A stretch of 60,000 bases of DNA from Owenia fusiformis (taxonomy: Eukaryota > Annelida > Polychaeta > Sabellida > Oweniidae). The position numbers and the translations under genes were made by a program. The notes below the pieces were generated by a model. It searched no databases. It was not told the DNA's origin and was given only the letters and a program-made list of their open reading frames with translations. The stretch spans positions 30,693,985 through 30,753,984 of the forward strand of contig CAIIXF020000004.1 of NCBI GenBank assembly GCA_903813345.2, given 5' to 3'. Shown here one piece after another: positions 46,516-58,200 of the stretch; within the stretch, counting starts at the first letter, position 1; each line of letters opens with the position of its first letter.

Positions 46516-46725
46516 GAATGGTTACCATTCTTATTATTTGGGAGAATTTAAACATTTTCCACCCATTTTTGCACTTTGAATCATTAATAACTTCACCACT
46601 TTATAACATATTGTGAATCTTTTGGGAGATTTTGTATTTGATATTGTATATAATAGATTGGTAGGTCAATTATAAAAGTTGCTTGTAATTTTGTCACCCC
46701 CTATAGATCTGATTCTGCCTTTAAG
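46516..46725 (+). repeat. Dispersed repeat, copy 2 (pairs with 3601-3825)
   Basis: Same direction and block order as the intron 2 copy, ending AGATCTGATTCTGCCTTTAA in both. It lies inside the 3.07-kb element, so it may be part of another inserted element. Confidence 0.65.
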
Positions 46726-47299
46726 TCGAACGCATGGGATATCAATAATACAGGGTGGGCCAAAAATACGTCCATGTTTTTGTTTTGCTACAACATTTTT
46801 AATATTACAGAAAGGAGAGAGAGTTGTTTGTAGAATGAATCGGGGGAGTTTTTGTCATTCAGTTCGCTAATGTTTTTCATCCAAAAAATCATCAATACAC
46901 TTTAAACCATTTTATTGACTATGAGATTGCACCATATGATCCTCAAAAATATTTCTCATTTTCAATTCTTATCTATGGATTAACACACAGGTATTTTCAT
47001 TTTCAAACTTCAGAGGACTGGGAATCATTGATCCTATTCGCTTTTGAATAATATAAATGCTGTTTTAAATAGGTTTCATTATGCCAATAATTTCTCAAAT
47101 TGTGTAAATACTCCCATTCCTTAATCCCAAGTATAGTTCCAAGCAGATTTTGAGACAACAGGAAAGTAACTATTTGATACACACCTCTTTGGGTTGCGAT
47201 ATAAACCAAAACAACCAAGTTAAACATCTACCTTCCTGTTATCTCAAGATCTGCTTAGAACTACATCATTGGATTTCTATGCGAATTCTATGAACGTCC

Positions 47300-48197
47300 C
47301 AAATACTGATAAATTAAGTGTAACACATAGAACGTCAAAATTGGACAACAGAATATGTTCAGACTAGCAATCAATATAACGCACAGTTTTGTTCTGATTT
47401 TTAATTTTTTTAAATTCCACACATCACTGGAAAGCTAACGTATCTTCCCTGTATTATCTTTAAATGATCTAGAAACCAACGCAAAGAAGAGGTTTCTACT
47501 AACTACTGGATGTTGCAACTCCATTTTGATTTTTATGAAACTTCTATTTTTTATAGAATTTCTTTACATTGCTACTGAGTAAAATCTTTGACTTTTTTCA
47601 TCAAGTAAATCATTATTACTAGTGTGTTAAACTTCGAAGTAGATATCTTATTCACAGATCCGACCAAACTCCATACAAAATTTGAGAACTTATTCAAAAC
47701 AGCATTTATATTACTCAATAGCGAATAGGATCAATAGTTCCCAGGCGGAGGGGGATATCACCGACGCGAAAATTCATCGTCTTTTTGATTTTTAGAGTTT
47801 TTATACTCACCAAGACACAATGATTTCACTAACTACGTTTAAGTACTTTTACATGTTTTTCTTCCTATTTTACCAAACTGGAAGAAGGTCCTGATACTGA
47901 GAAATTAAGTGTAACGCATTTTACGTCCAAAAAATGGACGACAGAATATGTTCACAGACAAATGATCTAGAAACCCCATAAGCTTAATATACAACGCAAA
48001 GAAGAGGTTTCAACTAACTGCTAAACTCCAATTTGATTTTTTTAATGAAAATATTGTTTTTAAATAAAATTTCTTTACATTAGTATTGAGTAGATCTTGG
48101 ATTTTTTTCATCAAGTAAATCATTATTGCACGTGTCAAACTTCGAAGTAGATATCTTATTCACAGATCCGACCAAACTCCATACAAAATTTTGAGTG
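47300..48197 (+). repeat. Direct duplication within the 3.07-kb element
   Basis: About 300-390 bp at 47300-47686 recur at 47893-48197: GACAACAGAATATGTTCA-type, AACGCAAAGAAGAGGTTTC, TTCATCAAGTAAATCATTA and CAGATCCGACCAAACTCCAT. Copies differ by several small indels. Non-coding. Confidence 0.7.
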
Positions 48198-49400
48198 TAG
48201 AGCTGTCCAGTCGTAATTGGAATTTCTCTGATTCAAGTCCGGGGCCTTGAAAAGTTCATAGTAAGTTTAACGTCCTGCTGAGAGACCAAACTTTTGGGGT
48301 AATCGAAGTGAAAAAAATTAAAAACAAAACCTTCATTTATTGTATTCTATTTAGAAGATGTAATTCAAATGTTGAAATAATATAACACAAACAATTAAAT
48401 ACCTGCTGATAAAATATTTAAGGTTCACATTAACTGTTTGAAGTTGAAATAATTGTAGTATCAATCTTGGAACTTCTTTTAATATAATTTATGAATTTTA
48501 TTTGGAATCATTACAGTAATATTTTGGGCCTTTTACAATGCACAATGACGTCATATCTCCGTAACTTTGCGGACTAAGATACGATTACGATACGGAGTTT
48601 GGAGAAATGCAATTTGAAACTCCGCATCTTTCTCGTAACTTTTTAAATTTTACGGAAGTCGTAACTCTACGGGTCCGTAACTTTACGGAGTTTGGAGAAA
48701 TAGACCCCTGGATCGCCAAATCAAGCTCATTATATCATGGCATCTCAGGGCTGAGACGATTTGAGATGTCATGGTTTATCATGATGTTAGCCATGTTAAT
48801 TGCATAACATTGAATGTGTTAAGTACACTTTTGATACAATGACTGATATGACATTGATAATATTCAACTGTATACCCTGATATAGGCGTTAATTTAGGGA
48901 CAATGACAGATAGAAATTGGGTTAATTCAACCTAAATAAATACTGTCTAACATTACTCCTAAAAAGTAATACACATCTGAATAAAGTTCATTATGTTATT
49001 TTAAATTTTGAATATTACTTTTATAAACTTAACGAATGAGTTTTCTTGTATTGTCCGTTCACAAGTTGAATGATCAAAAAATGACCAACCCATGATATGT
49101 GCTAGGAGGAAAGAGACACGGGTTCTCTAGATTCTCTTGATATTAAAGTAAATCCTCCGTCCACATTTACATGCGCTGCAGTTATATATGAGGCATCTTT
49201 ACTACACAGAAATGCTATGTACAATTATACAACAATTCTCATTGAGATTTTCAGGATTTATTCTGGAGACAATTTTCAACATGGAAATTAAATATTTTAT
49301 TAGAATTCCTAATCCTATGATTTTGAAAAAAAAAACACTTCACTGAAAATAAAATGCAGGTGCGCCCGGAAATCCAATAGCTGGACAATATTTGAAAAAC

Positions 49401-50120
49401 ATTTTTGAAAAAAAGCGGGAGTTTTTACGGGAGATTTTTGAAAAAAAACTGTAGTTTTTACGGGAGATTTAAAAAAACGGGAGTTTTTGCAGTAAATTTT
49501 GAAAAGAACTGGAGTTTTTGCAGTAAATTTTGAAAAAAACGGGAGTTTTTACGGGAGATTTTGAAAAAACGGGAGTTTTTACTGGAGATTTTTTAAAAAA
49601 GGTATTTTTCGCGGTAAATTTTATAAAACGGGAGTTTTTGCGGTAGATTTTTTTAAACAACGGGAGTTTTTACGGTAGATTTCTTCAAAAACTGGAGTTT
49701 TTACGGTAGATTTCTTCAAAAACTGGAGTTTTTACGGTACATTTCTTCAACAACGGGAGTTTTTACGGTAGATTCTGAAAAACGGGAGTTTTTACAGTAG
49801 ATTTCTGAAAAAACGGGAGTTATTACGGTAGATTTCGGAAAAAAATGGAGTTTTTACGGTAGATCTTGAAAAACCGGGAGTTTTTACGGTAGATTTCTGA
49901 AAAAACGGGAGTTCTTACTTAGATTTTGAAAAGCGGGAGTTTTTACGGTAGATTTTGAAAGAACGGGAGTTTTTACGGTAGATTTCGGAAAAAACAGGAG
50001 TTCTTACGGTAGGTTTCTGAAAAAACGGGTGTTTTTACGGTAGATTTTGAAAAAAACGTGAGTTTTTACGGTAGATTTCTGAAAAAACGGGAGTTTTTAC
50101 GGTAGATTTATGAAAAAAAA
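49401..50120 (+). repeat. Tandem array of CGGGAGTTTTTACGG repeats
   Basis: About 20 units of 31-35 bp: ACGGGAGTTTTTACGGTAGA followed by TTTTGAAAAA-like spacers. The complement, CTACCGTAAAAACTCCCG, is close to the units of the array at 32671-33168, so the two arrays belong to one family in opposite orientation. Confidence 0.9.
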
Positions 50121-50505
50121 ATGGTTGGAATTATTATGACGCATGCGCAGTTAATAAATTAATTAGAACTTTTTATCTAAGATAGATGTCACTTACGTTC
50201 ATTATTTCACAGCAGTCCCTACCCATAATGCGCCTTATATTGCGGGAATATTTTGTTTAGCGCCATATAAAAACAAAATGTATTCTCCCGACAGAAATAT
50301 GACAGAATATGAACTGGCCCCCGTTTGTGGACATTTGGTGTGCAAACCTATACCGAACTGATCGCAGAAAAGCAATTTGAATCATGGGAATAAAGTACTT
50401 TTAAGTTATTTATGAAAGTATCGATAGTGAACCATGGGAGCCAAGTAAAAGAAAGAAGCTTGCCTGCAATAATCAAGGTCACAAATTTGTTAAATTCCTT
50501 TTAAA

Positions 50506-50853
50506 TACGGTAGATTTCGACAGCAAAAAATGGAGATTTTACGGGAGTTATACCAAGAATACGGGAGATTTTACAGGAGTTATACCAGAAAACGGGAGAT
50601 TTTACGGGAGTTATACCAAGAATATGGAAGATTTTACGGGAGTTATACCAGAATACGGGATATTTTACGAGAGATTTCAGCAAAAATACGGGAGATTTTA
50701 CGGTCATATTTTTAAAAAAATTACGGGAGATTTTAGTAGAAATACGGTACGGAAGTTTACGGGAGTTTTTACGGGAGAAAACGGTACGGGAGTTTGGTAT
50801 TTTTTACGGAAGAACAAAAAATGTACGGGAGATTCCCGTAAAAAAACGGGAGG
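50506..50853 (+). repeat. Second array of CGGGAG repeats, variant unit
   Basis: Units read ACGGGAGATTTTACGGGAG alternating with TTATACCAAGAATACGGGAG. It ends at ACGGGAGGTTGGCAAG; the array at 32671 also ends at a GGTTGGCA word. It is separated from the first array by about 390 bp of unrelated sequence. Confidence 0.8.
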
Positions 50854-53097
50854 TTGGCAAGTCTGTGTATAGAGTAAAAACACAACCGCATCGTTGATCC
50901 TAACTATGATTTAATAGTAATACTCATCTTTCTATTTGGTCGCATTATTGATATTTCTATTTTTCTTACTTTATCTTTGTCACATCATCCAAAGCTTTTC
51001 AGATGCCATATATCCGGTTACAAAAACTTGACGAACCTTAAGTGGAGGAAATACTTGAAAATATAGTTGGATTTCTAAACTTGGATTTCGATGAAGAAAC
51101 TTTATGGCTTCTATATTAGTCTTATATTCAATTTATCTCAAAAACGTGAATCAATTTACTGCTTCACGTGTAATACAACATAGTCCGAAGTAACCAGCAT
51201 TATTTCTGTCTACCCTTATCATTACAGTTGACTTTGTGCCACTAACAAAATAAAAAATCAAGATAGACTACCTGACTCAATAAAAAGGTAGGAAGATATG
51301 TCATTGGCGTTTCACACTGTCAAAGAAATATGGATATAAGTCGAATCAGATTTGTCAAATAAAATTATGAACATTTATTTAAAAATCTAAGCAGTATTTC
51401 TTGTAGAATCAAAATACGCATATAAAATATGTTATTAAAAAATGGCGGGAAATTGAATATTCAAAAGATAAAAACCTGACATCTATTTTTCCTTAAAGAT
51501 TTTTTGAAAAGTTATAAAATAACTTTTTAAGTCATGAGAAATAGTAAATGAATGATGGAGACGTGTTTTCAAACTTAATATGGGACATTTAAGAAATTAT
51601 TTTGTATAATTAAAACATTAACAACATAACTATGATTACTTTTATATAAAATGGAAGTTTATTCATTAAAGTAATCGTAAATAAAACAAAGTGAGGACGC
51701 TTGACAAACGCCCGCACTTATAATGGTTTTTATACAATGTTTATATCACATCAGTTTATAAATAATAGTCAACATTCACATTTATGTGTTTATATATATA
51801 TATATAATGTATATATAACTAAATTTTGTTGAACAATAACAAAAAATTACATGCCATCATTTAAAGATGTCACACTGGTCATAATTAACCAAAACACGAT
51901 CAACACTTTATCTGTCGTTAGGCTAGTACAATTAATGTGAGTTCGAGATCAGGAATAATTAATCTGCGCACTAACGTGTTATTAGATATGTCCCCAACTA
52001 ATAATATTACATACTAAAATTTGCTCATATGGAATCAAACCAAAGTATTATCCTATTCTCCAACTCACAACTTTACGTAATACCAGGTTAACATCTGTGA
52101 CGTCATAGCCTCTACTGCATTTTTATATGAGACTACAACACATTACATAGATTTGCACAAAGAAATCGCCATTAAGTTTAATATTTGCTTACCTATTTCA
52201 AAGTCTGTCTCTGATCTGTTTAGGACACTAGATCAGTCAAGCCTTTGAAATAGGTAAATAATTTAAGCCCTGTAGCTAAGGGGGTTCGATGAGTTCGATC
52301 AACACCCACCAAAAGTTCTTTCAAAATAATGCAGTTTTACCATTCTGAGCACTTTTTAAGTGGATTGGGCACTTTGGGACTTTAAGACCAAAATTGTCAA
52401 GTGGTAACCCCCTGGAATTTTTCAAAAAGTGACCCCCTTGGCAAATCCTGGCTACGGGCCTGACTTCCCATTTTGTCTAATAATTGCGTCGTTTCTCTTC
52501 AATATTTCAGAATTGTTTGTGTATTTGTAACGAAGTATCATTCCTTAAATTGACCAATCTATTGAAGATGGGCGGAGTTTGGCAGTTTTTGAATCTCATT
52601 GCGCATGACGTCAGCATCAGAGATTGCATCTAAAGGGTTAAAGGTGATTTAGCTTTATTATTTTATTCTATCTAATTAGTTTAACTATATGGAAGAGCGG
52701 GCGTGACTTTCGTCTCAACTACATCCGGGTCTCCGGGTTAAAGTGGTACCAATATTAAGAATAAGGTGTACATTTGAAGAAAACCGTGGAATACCATCAC
52801 CCCGTGGACTGCTGTCTTCGTTTCGAAGGAAACCAGTGTTATTATTTTTCCTTAAATTCATCTTCAGTTTCGATTGGCAAGTGAATACTAAGAACTAATC
52901 CCGAGGCGACCTTAATTACAAGTTTTCTTAAAATATGAGAACTTCCCTAATATAGCTGGAAGCTTAAATTTCAAAATAATCAAATCACATACTATATTTT
53001 TCATGCGGGGCAGTCGCAAATAGTACCAACAATACAACACACTTATAATATTTACATCACAACTCAATGAATGCATCTCTCGAGCTCACACGTTATT
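50854..53097. other. Non-coding stretch with one short hairpin
   Basis: At 52187-52264, TTTGCTTACCTATTTCAAAG pairs with CTTTGAAATAGGTAAATAA around a 40-bp loop. Otherwise AT-rich, with a (TA)n run near 51795. No gene seen. Confidence 0.45.
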
Positions 53098-53391
53098 CTG
53101 TACACTCTACCCTACCACGTGGCCATATTGAAAAGTGATACAGGCTACAGTGAAGTTTTAAATGGAACGGATATTCTCCATTTTTGTCTATGAGTTTTTT
53201 CTGGTACTTATTATAGTATTTATAGTATTTATCTTATTACTATATAGTATAACATTTGGAATATATGTGGAATCTATTATACCTTCAGAGATATGGAATT
53301 AAACAACCCTCCTGCATCTGCAACTTCACTGTAGCCTGTATCCCTTTAAAAGAAATACAGGCTACAGTATGGGGGTAGGGTAGTGTGAATT
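53098..53391. mobile_element. MITE with ACACTACCCTACC ends
   Basis: Left end ACACTCTACCCTACCACG, right end the complement of ACACTACCCTACCCCCAT. The inner text ATACAGGCTACAGT occurs three times, in both orientations (near 53139, 53330 and 53357). About 294 bp, non-coding. Confidence 0.65.
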
Positions 53392-55249
53392 AATTACAAG
53401 GTTAACAGCAGTGATGTTTAGCAATTAGACCATTCAAATATATACTGGTAAATATATGTTTAACGTCCAGCTCCTGTTTCGAGTGAGGCGAATCTAAACT
53501 GAAATGTGAAGTCTAATGTTGTATTCTAGCGAAAGGAGTTTCAATATTGAAACTATACATATCGCGACCTTACCTTTGTTTTCAGGATGTGCCATTTGAT
53601 CAATCTTATTGCGGTGATATTTAATTAACGAATATGAGACTCATGTAAAATAAAACATGCTGAACAACATTGTGATCTCTTCCAACCCAGATTTGACCAA
53701 TCGAAAGGATGTTAAATATTTAACTAACTTTAATGACATAACTCGTAACATCTTTCAACAATGTTAACAAATCAGTACATTCGTACTTGGCATATTATTT
53801 TGAAATATTATAATAAACAATATTATAAACGATTTATAATATGTAAAGTATTTTAAGAACGACAGTCACACTTCCGGTTCGTCAGGTTTTATAATCGTAC
53901 TTTGACATAAGAGGTCAAGGTCACAATGCCCGTGACAAAGCCGAAATATTATGAAAATGTGTATAATAATCATCGATTGAGATCGCAATTATGGATATTA
54001 TAACTGCATATTTTTCAACCAAAATAAGGGTACTTTTCACAAATTGACGTCAAGAGTAATCGATAATTTTTAGGGGGCCTCAAGGAATACATACATCATA
54101 AACTCAGTGCTTATTCCAGCTACTCAAGCAACCCACTCTCAAAAATCACGATTCATCTCCAATGCATTTCATCTATATCTGATATTAAAGCATATCAATT
54201 CAAATCTCAAATTCTGGCGATCAGACATTACAGAGTATTATCTTACATTATTTTAATCATTATAATTCAAATAAAATTTATTAGTATTGAAAAGCGAAAT
54301 GGTCCATATATACAACATTGCGTTTGAAGAAACAAATTTTATCGAAGTTATGTTGGTATTATCTACCAGTTGAATGCACACGACATAGGGGTTTTGTTTA
54401 TATGATATACTATGATAATATTATATAGTACATCCATTGTTATTTATGGTAACTTTTTTTTATTTTGATTTTGTTTTTGATAGTATTAAAGTTCACGTGG
54501 TAGAAGAACAGTGACGTTTCTTTATTTTTGCTTTCCAATGGCAAAGTACCCGGCAATATTGGATATTGTACTTTTTGTCCAGTGTAATATTACTGCGCGT
54601 GCGTATTAAGCCCCTTTAATCAACCCGTATATTTATCACAATAAGCTAGAAATGTAAACCTGAAGCTAACTGGGAGATACTTTACATTAGCTCTGCATCT
54701 ATCATCGATTCTACGGGGTACTAACTTATGGCTAACGGCACGCAAGATTGCAAAAGATCTGACCCTTAAAGGAATTTGATTGGTTCCTTAAAGCATCTTC
54801 GGTCATTTTCGTGTTAGAAAAAAAAAACTCACACACTCACTTCAATTCAAGCCAATATGTTAAGGTAAACCCACAGACAAGAAATAAGTCCGCGGCCGGG
54901 AATTGAATTTCAAGAATCGTGAACTGGTTGTCTAAATTACGCATGTGCAAACTATCTGCGGGTTTGTTTGATCAGTTATGATCGATTGATGACCGTGCTG
55001 TTTCGATCGTGTACAATGAATGCTAGATTGTCCATGGAGGAATATACCGAAGTATGTTAATTGCAAGTTTGCGTGATGGTGCATGCATTTGGATCATTGC
55101 CTTGGTAATATACGCATACTAATCGACGATCAACGACACTGCACACATGAATGAACTATACAATCGGAATTTTTTATGGAATACATGTAGTCAATGCAGA
55201 TGGAATTATAGATTATGTGTACTGTATATTGGAACAATGGATAATTGGG
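53392..55249. other. Non-coding flank downstream of the CNG channel gene
   Basis: No exon, array or inverted-repeat element recognised. It should include the 3' UTR of the channel gene (reading leftward from 55249), but I see no AATAAA within 100 bp of the stop. Confidence 0.4.
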
Positions 55250-58200
55250 CTAGATAATGGATTCCTTGTTAACCGGTTCCATTTTAGAGTTTGAGTTCTC
55301 GTCTTCTCCATTGCTAAGACTATCACTTCCACATATATGCATCTCGATTTCTGCTAACCTATGTTCAACCTCCCATTGCTGTTGGTTCAATTTTATACTC
55401 ATTGTTGTGTTTTCCGTTTCTAAGGTAACCAACCTATCACGTAATCTCTGTATTTCCTGGAGCAAAATATCTTGGGACATATCACGTGATTGGTCACGTG
55501 ATAATGACGTCATACTGGCTGCCATATTTGGACTAGGGCTAATGTTGTTGAATGGAAACAGAGTGTGTCCACCACTTGTTGGAGTTGGCGTGATGGCAAG
55601 GTTGTTCGTTGGAATGGGTGATCCTTGTGGAATCGGTGATAACTGAGAATACATTATTGGATTTGGTGATGATGGAGGGTATGAAGAGCCTGCCGATGGA
55701 CAGGGACTGACTGATATAGAACCCTGATATGGATGGGGTGTTAGCAGTGTTTGAGATACATTCATTTGAGTATATGCTGCATATGGTGTGCTGGTAAAAG
55801 GAGGATTGTGGGTAACTCCATCATTTGCACTTGGTGATATACTGAGGTTTGGCACACAAGGTGGAACAGCCATTGGATGACTTTGCGGAAGTGACGTAGT
55901 CGAGACCGGTGACATAGGTGGCGACACAGTTCCTCTGTCAGGCGATCTCCGCGAAGTAGTTTCAGACGCCATGCTAGATTGGGTTCGAGATTTTGATAAT
56001 CCAGTGTTTAATTGTGGAAGCATATTATTATGTCGCTGATTGAAGGAACACGACTCAGTTTCGTCGGGTTTATCCGGAGTCGCTGATCCCTCCCGTAGTG
56101 CGTTCCTGTGTACGGGACAACCCTGCCCATTATTGTCACTGTCGCTTCTCGTTGACTCGTTAGATCCTAAACTTCCACTACATTGGCAATCTTTGGAGGA
56201 CTGCCCGTATGAGCTCGTTGTGTGCGGAGGGGTGTAGTGCCGTGAGACGACCATTGCCTGTAAGGGTACCTTTCCAGCTGATTCGATTAACCCCGGGGTA
56301 CTTTTACTTCTCGCTATGGCAGCTGGAATGAAAAACATCATGAATACATTAGAAGTCTTCTACATGATCAAGTGGTATATTCCAATTAATATGAAATATT
56401 ATACATTGATACATCGTATTCTTGCCTAATAAGGAATGGTATCCAAATACTCACAGTAGTTAAAGAAATTTTGAAATCAAGTAAAGGAAAATTCGATATG
56501 TATATTTTGTCTATTTGTGATGTAATGAATTACCGCAGGCGAAGTCAACTGTATTAACTGTTGGTATTTAGACACCATTCACAAAAAATAAACACTTGAA
56601 ATAGTGCAAACAAACACAGACATTGTGATATAATAAATGTTATAGAACAATTGTTAAAGACTGACATAATAATGAATTATACTCAATATCGACATGCATT
56701 TTGTGCTTTTCTTTTCAAGTGACGTGATTCACTTATGACAAATGTTCATTGCATTTTTACTGGGATAATAATTTTCCAAACGGCAAGTGAAAGTGTATTG
56801 AAATTATGTTTAATAGTGATTGTGAAAGTATATGTAAAAGATTATTACTATGGTGATGACAATAACATAAACACATACAAACTAACTTAAATTACATTCA
56901 GTGTTAACTATTTACTCAGGACCACACACCAGTATACATTACATAACATTTTACGTCACAATATACAAGCACAATCGCCAGTTATCGTCCCTGCTAGGCT
57001 GTTAAGGGTTATGGTTGACCTAGTAGAACAGATCGATATGCGTTTTAACTTTGGCATTTTACACATCCATGTCTAAATATAAACGTCGTACGTCTAAAAA
57101 GATCGTCTAAGATATGAGCACCGTAATCCAACTTGGAATTCCAAAATTCTGAACGTGTCTGTATTGGGGTTTAATTGACCTACATCAAATTATAGAGAGT
57201 CACGTAATTTGCTACAATAATTTGCTACGGGTTTGCTACCATAAATATGCCCCAGTTGGAACTATTTTTGCCAACATCGCAATTTTCGTAATTAAAAAGA
57301 GAGTTGACCTCCTCTTATTTATTTTGGTAGCAAATAATCGCTTTCTAGGTAGCCTAGAAGCCAACTGTGGCGTTATTTAGAACAAAAGCACAGGTTTTTA
57401 GATGAACCATATTGGGGTCATACTATGTACCTTTTGGCGGATGGATATGGAAACTCACACCTTATCTAGATCAAAATTGAACTTGTCATGCAATGCATCT
57501 TAGAATATATTGTATCCAAGAGAAATAATCAAACAGGCTTGATACCTGGTCTAGATACATTTTACTGGTTAACATTAAAGTGATTCAACGATTGGGTTTC
57601 TAGATATGCATATGTAGTGAGTGCATGGTCTGGACCATGTACATGTGTGCTCGGTCGTTGGATGGAGTCCCTATGCCACCTATCGGACCAGGTATATATT
57701 GATTCAATGATTTACGAAGGATGTACAATAGTGTTACATAATATGACAAAATAAAAAACCCTTATACAATGCAACGCTAATCACGTCTAAATGTGGCCGG
57801 TGGCTTGAAGCAGCTATTGCATACAGTGGTAACAAGCATTGGGTCAACCATTACTCCCCTCTATAAGTTCGGCAACTTTCGGAAGATCTTCGCTTGATAG
57901 CGTATTAAAGCCAATCAATGTTCAAAACTTTAATTCGATCTTTTATTGAATCGCAAAACACGAACAGGCTTTAGATTTTTCAGTTGACGAACTTATAAAA
58001 AAGGTATGTATATCATCTTCATACTTTATTTTTGACCTCTATAATAAAAATAAATTTTAAATTGATAGTATCTATCTTCGTACATTGGTTTCGTATAATG
58101 CCCTTGACTGTTGGCTTAAATATGGGGTCGCTCATAAAGCATGGCAATGATTAGTGGTGACCTAAACTGAACAAAATAAGATAACGAATTTGTTCTCTCT

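Larger units (their letters stand above)
45637..48708. mobile_element. 3.07-kb element with GGGGTCTATTTCTCC ends
   Basis: Perfect inverted ends of 26 bp begin GGGGTCTATTTCTCCAAACT. Sub-terminal zones on both sides repeat CCGTAA/TTACGG words and share TGACGTCATA. The interior holds a dispersed repeat (46516-46725), an inverted pair (about 47020-47075 with 47700-47750) and a direct duplication (47300-47686 with 47893-48197). No transposase frame survives, although the size would allow one. Flanking duplication unclear. Confidence 0.65.

Noticed and set aside
55257-55646. 129-codon plus-strand frame opposite the CNG channel tail
   Set aside because: It is the antisense shadow of the Pro/Ser-rich coding exon.
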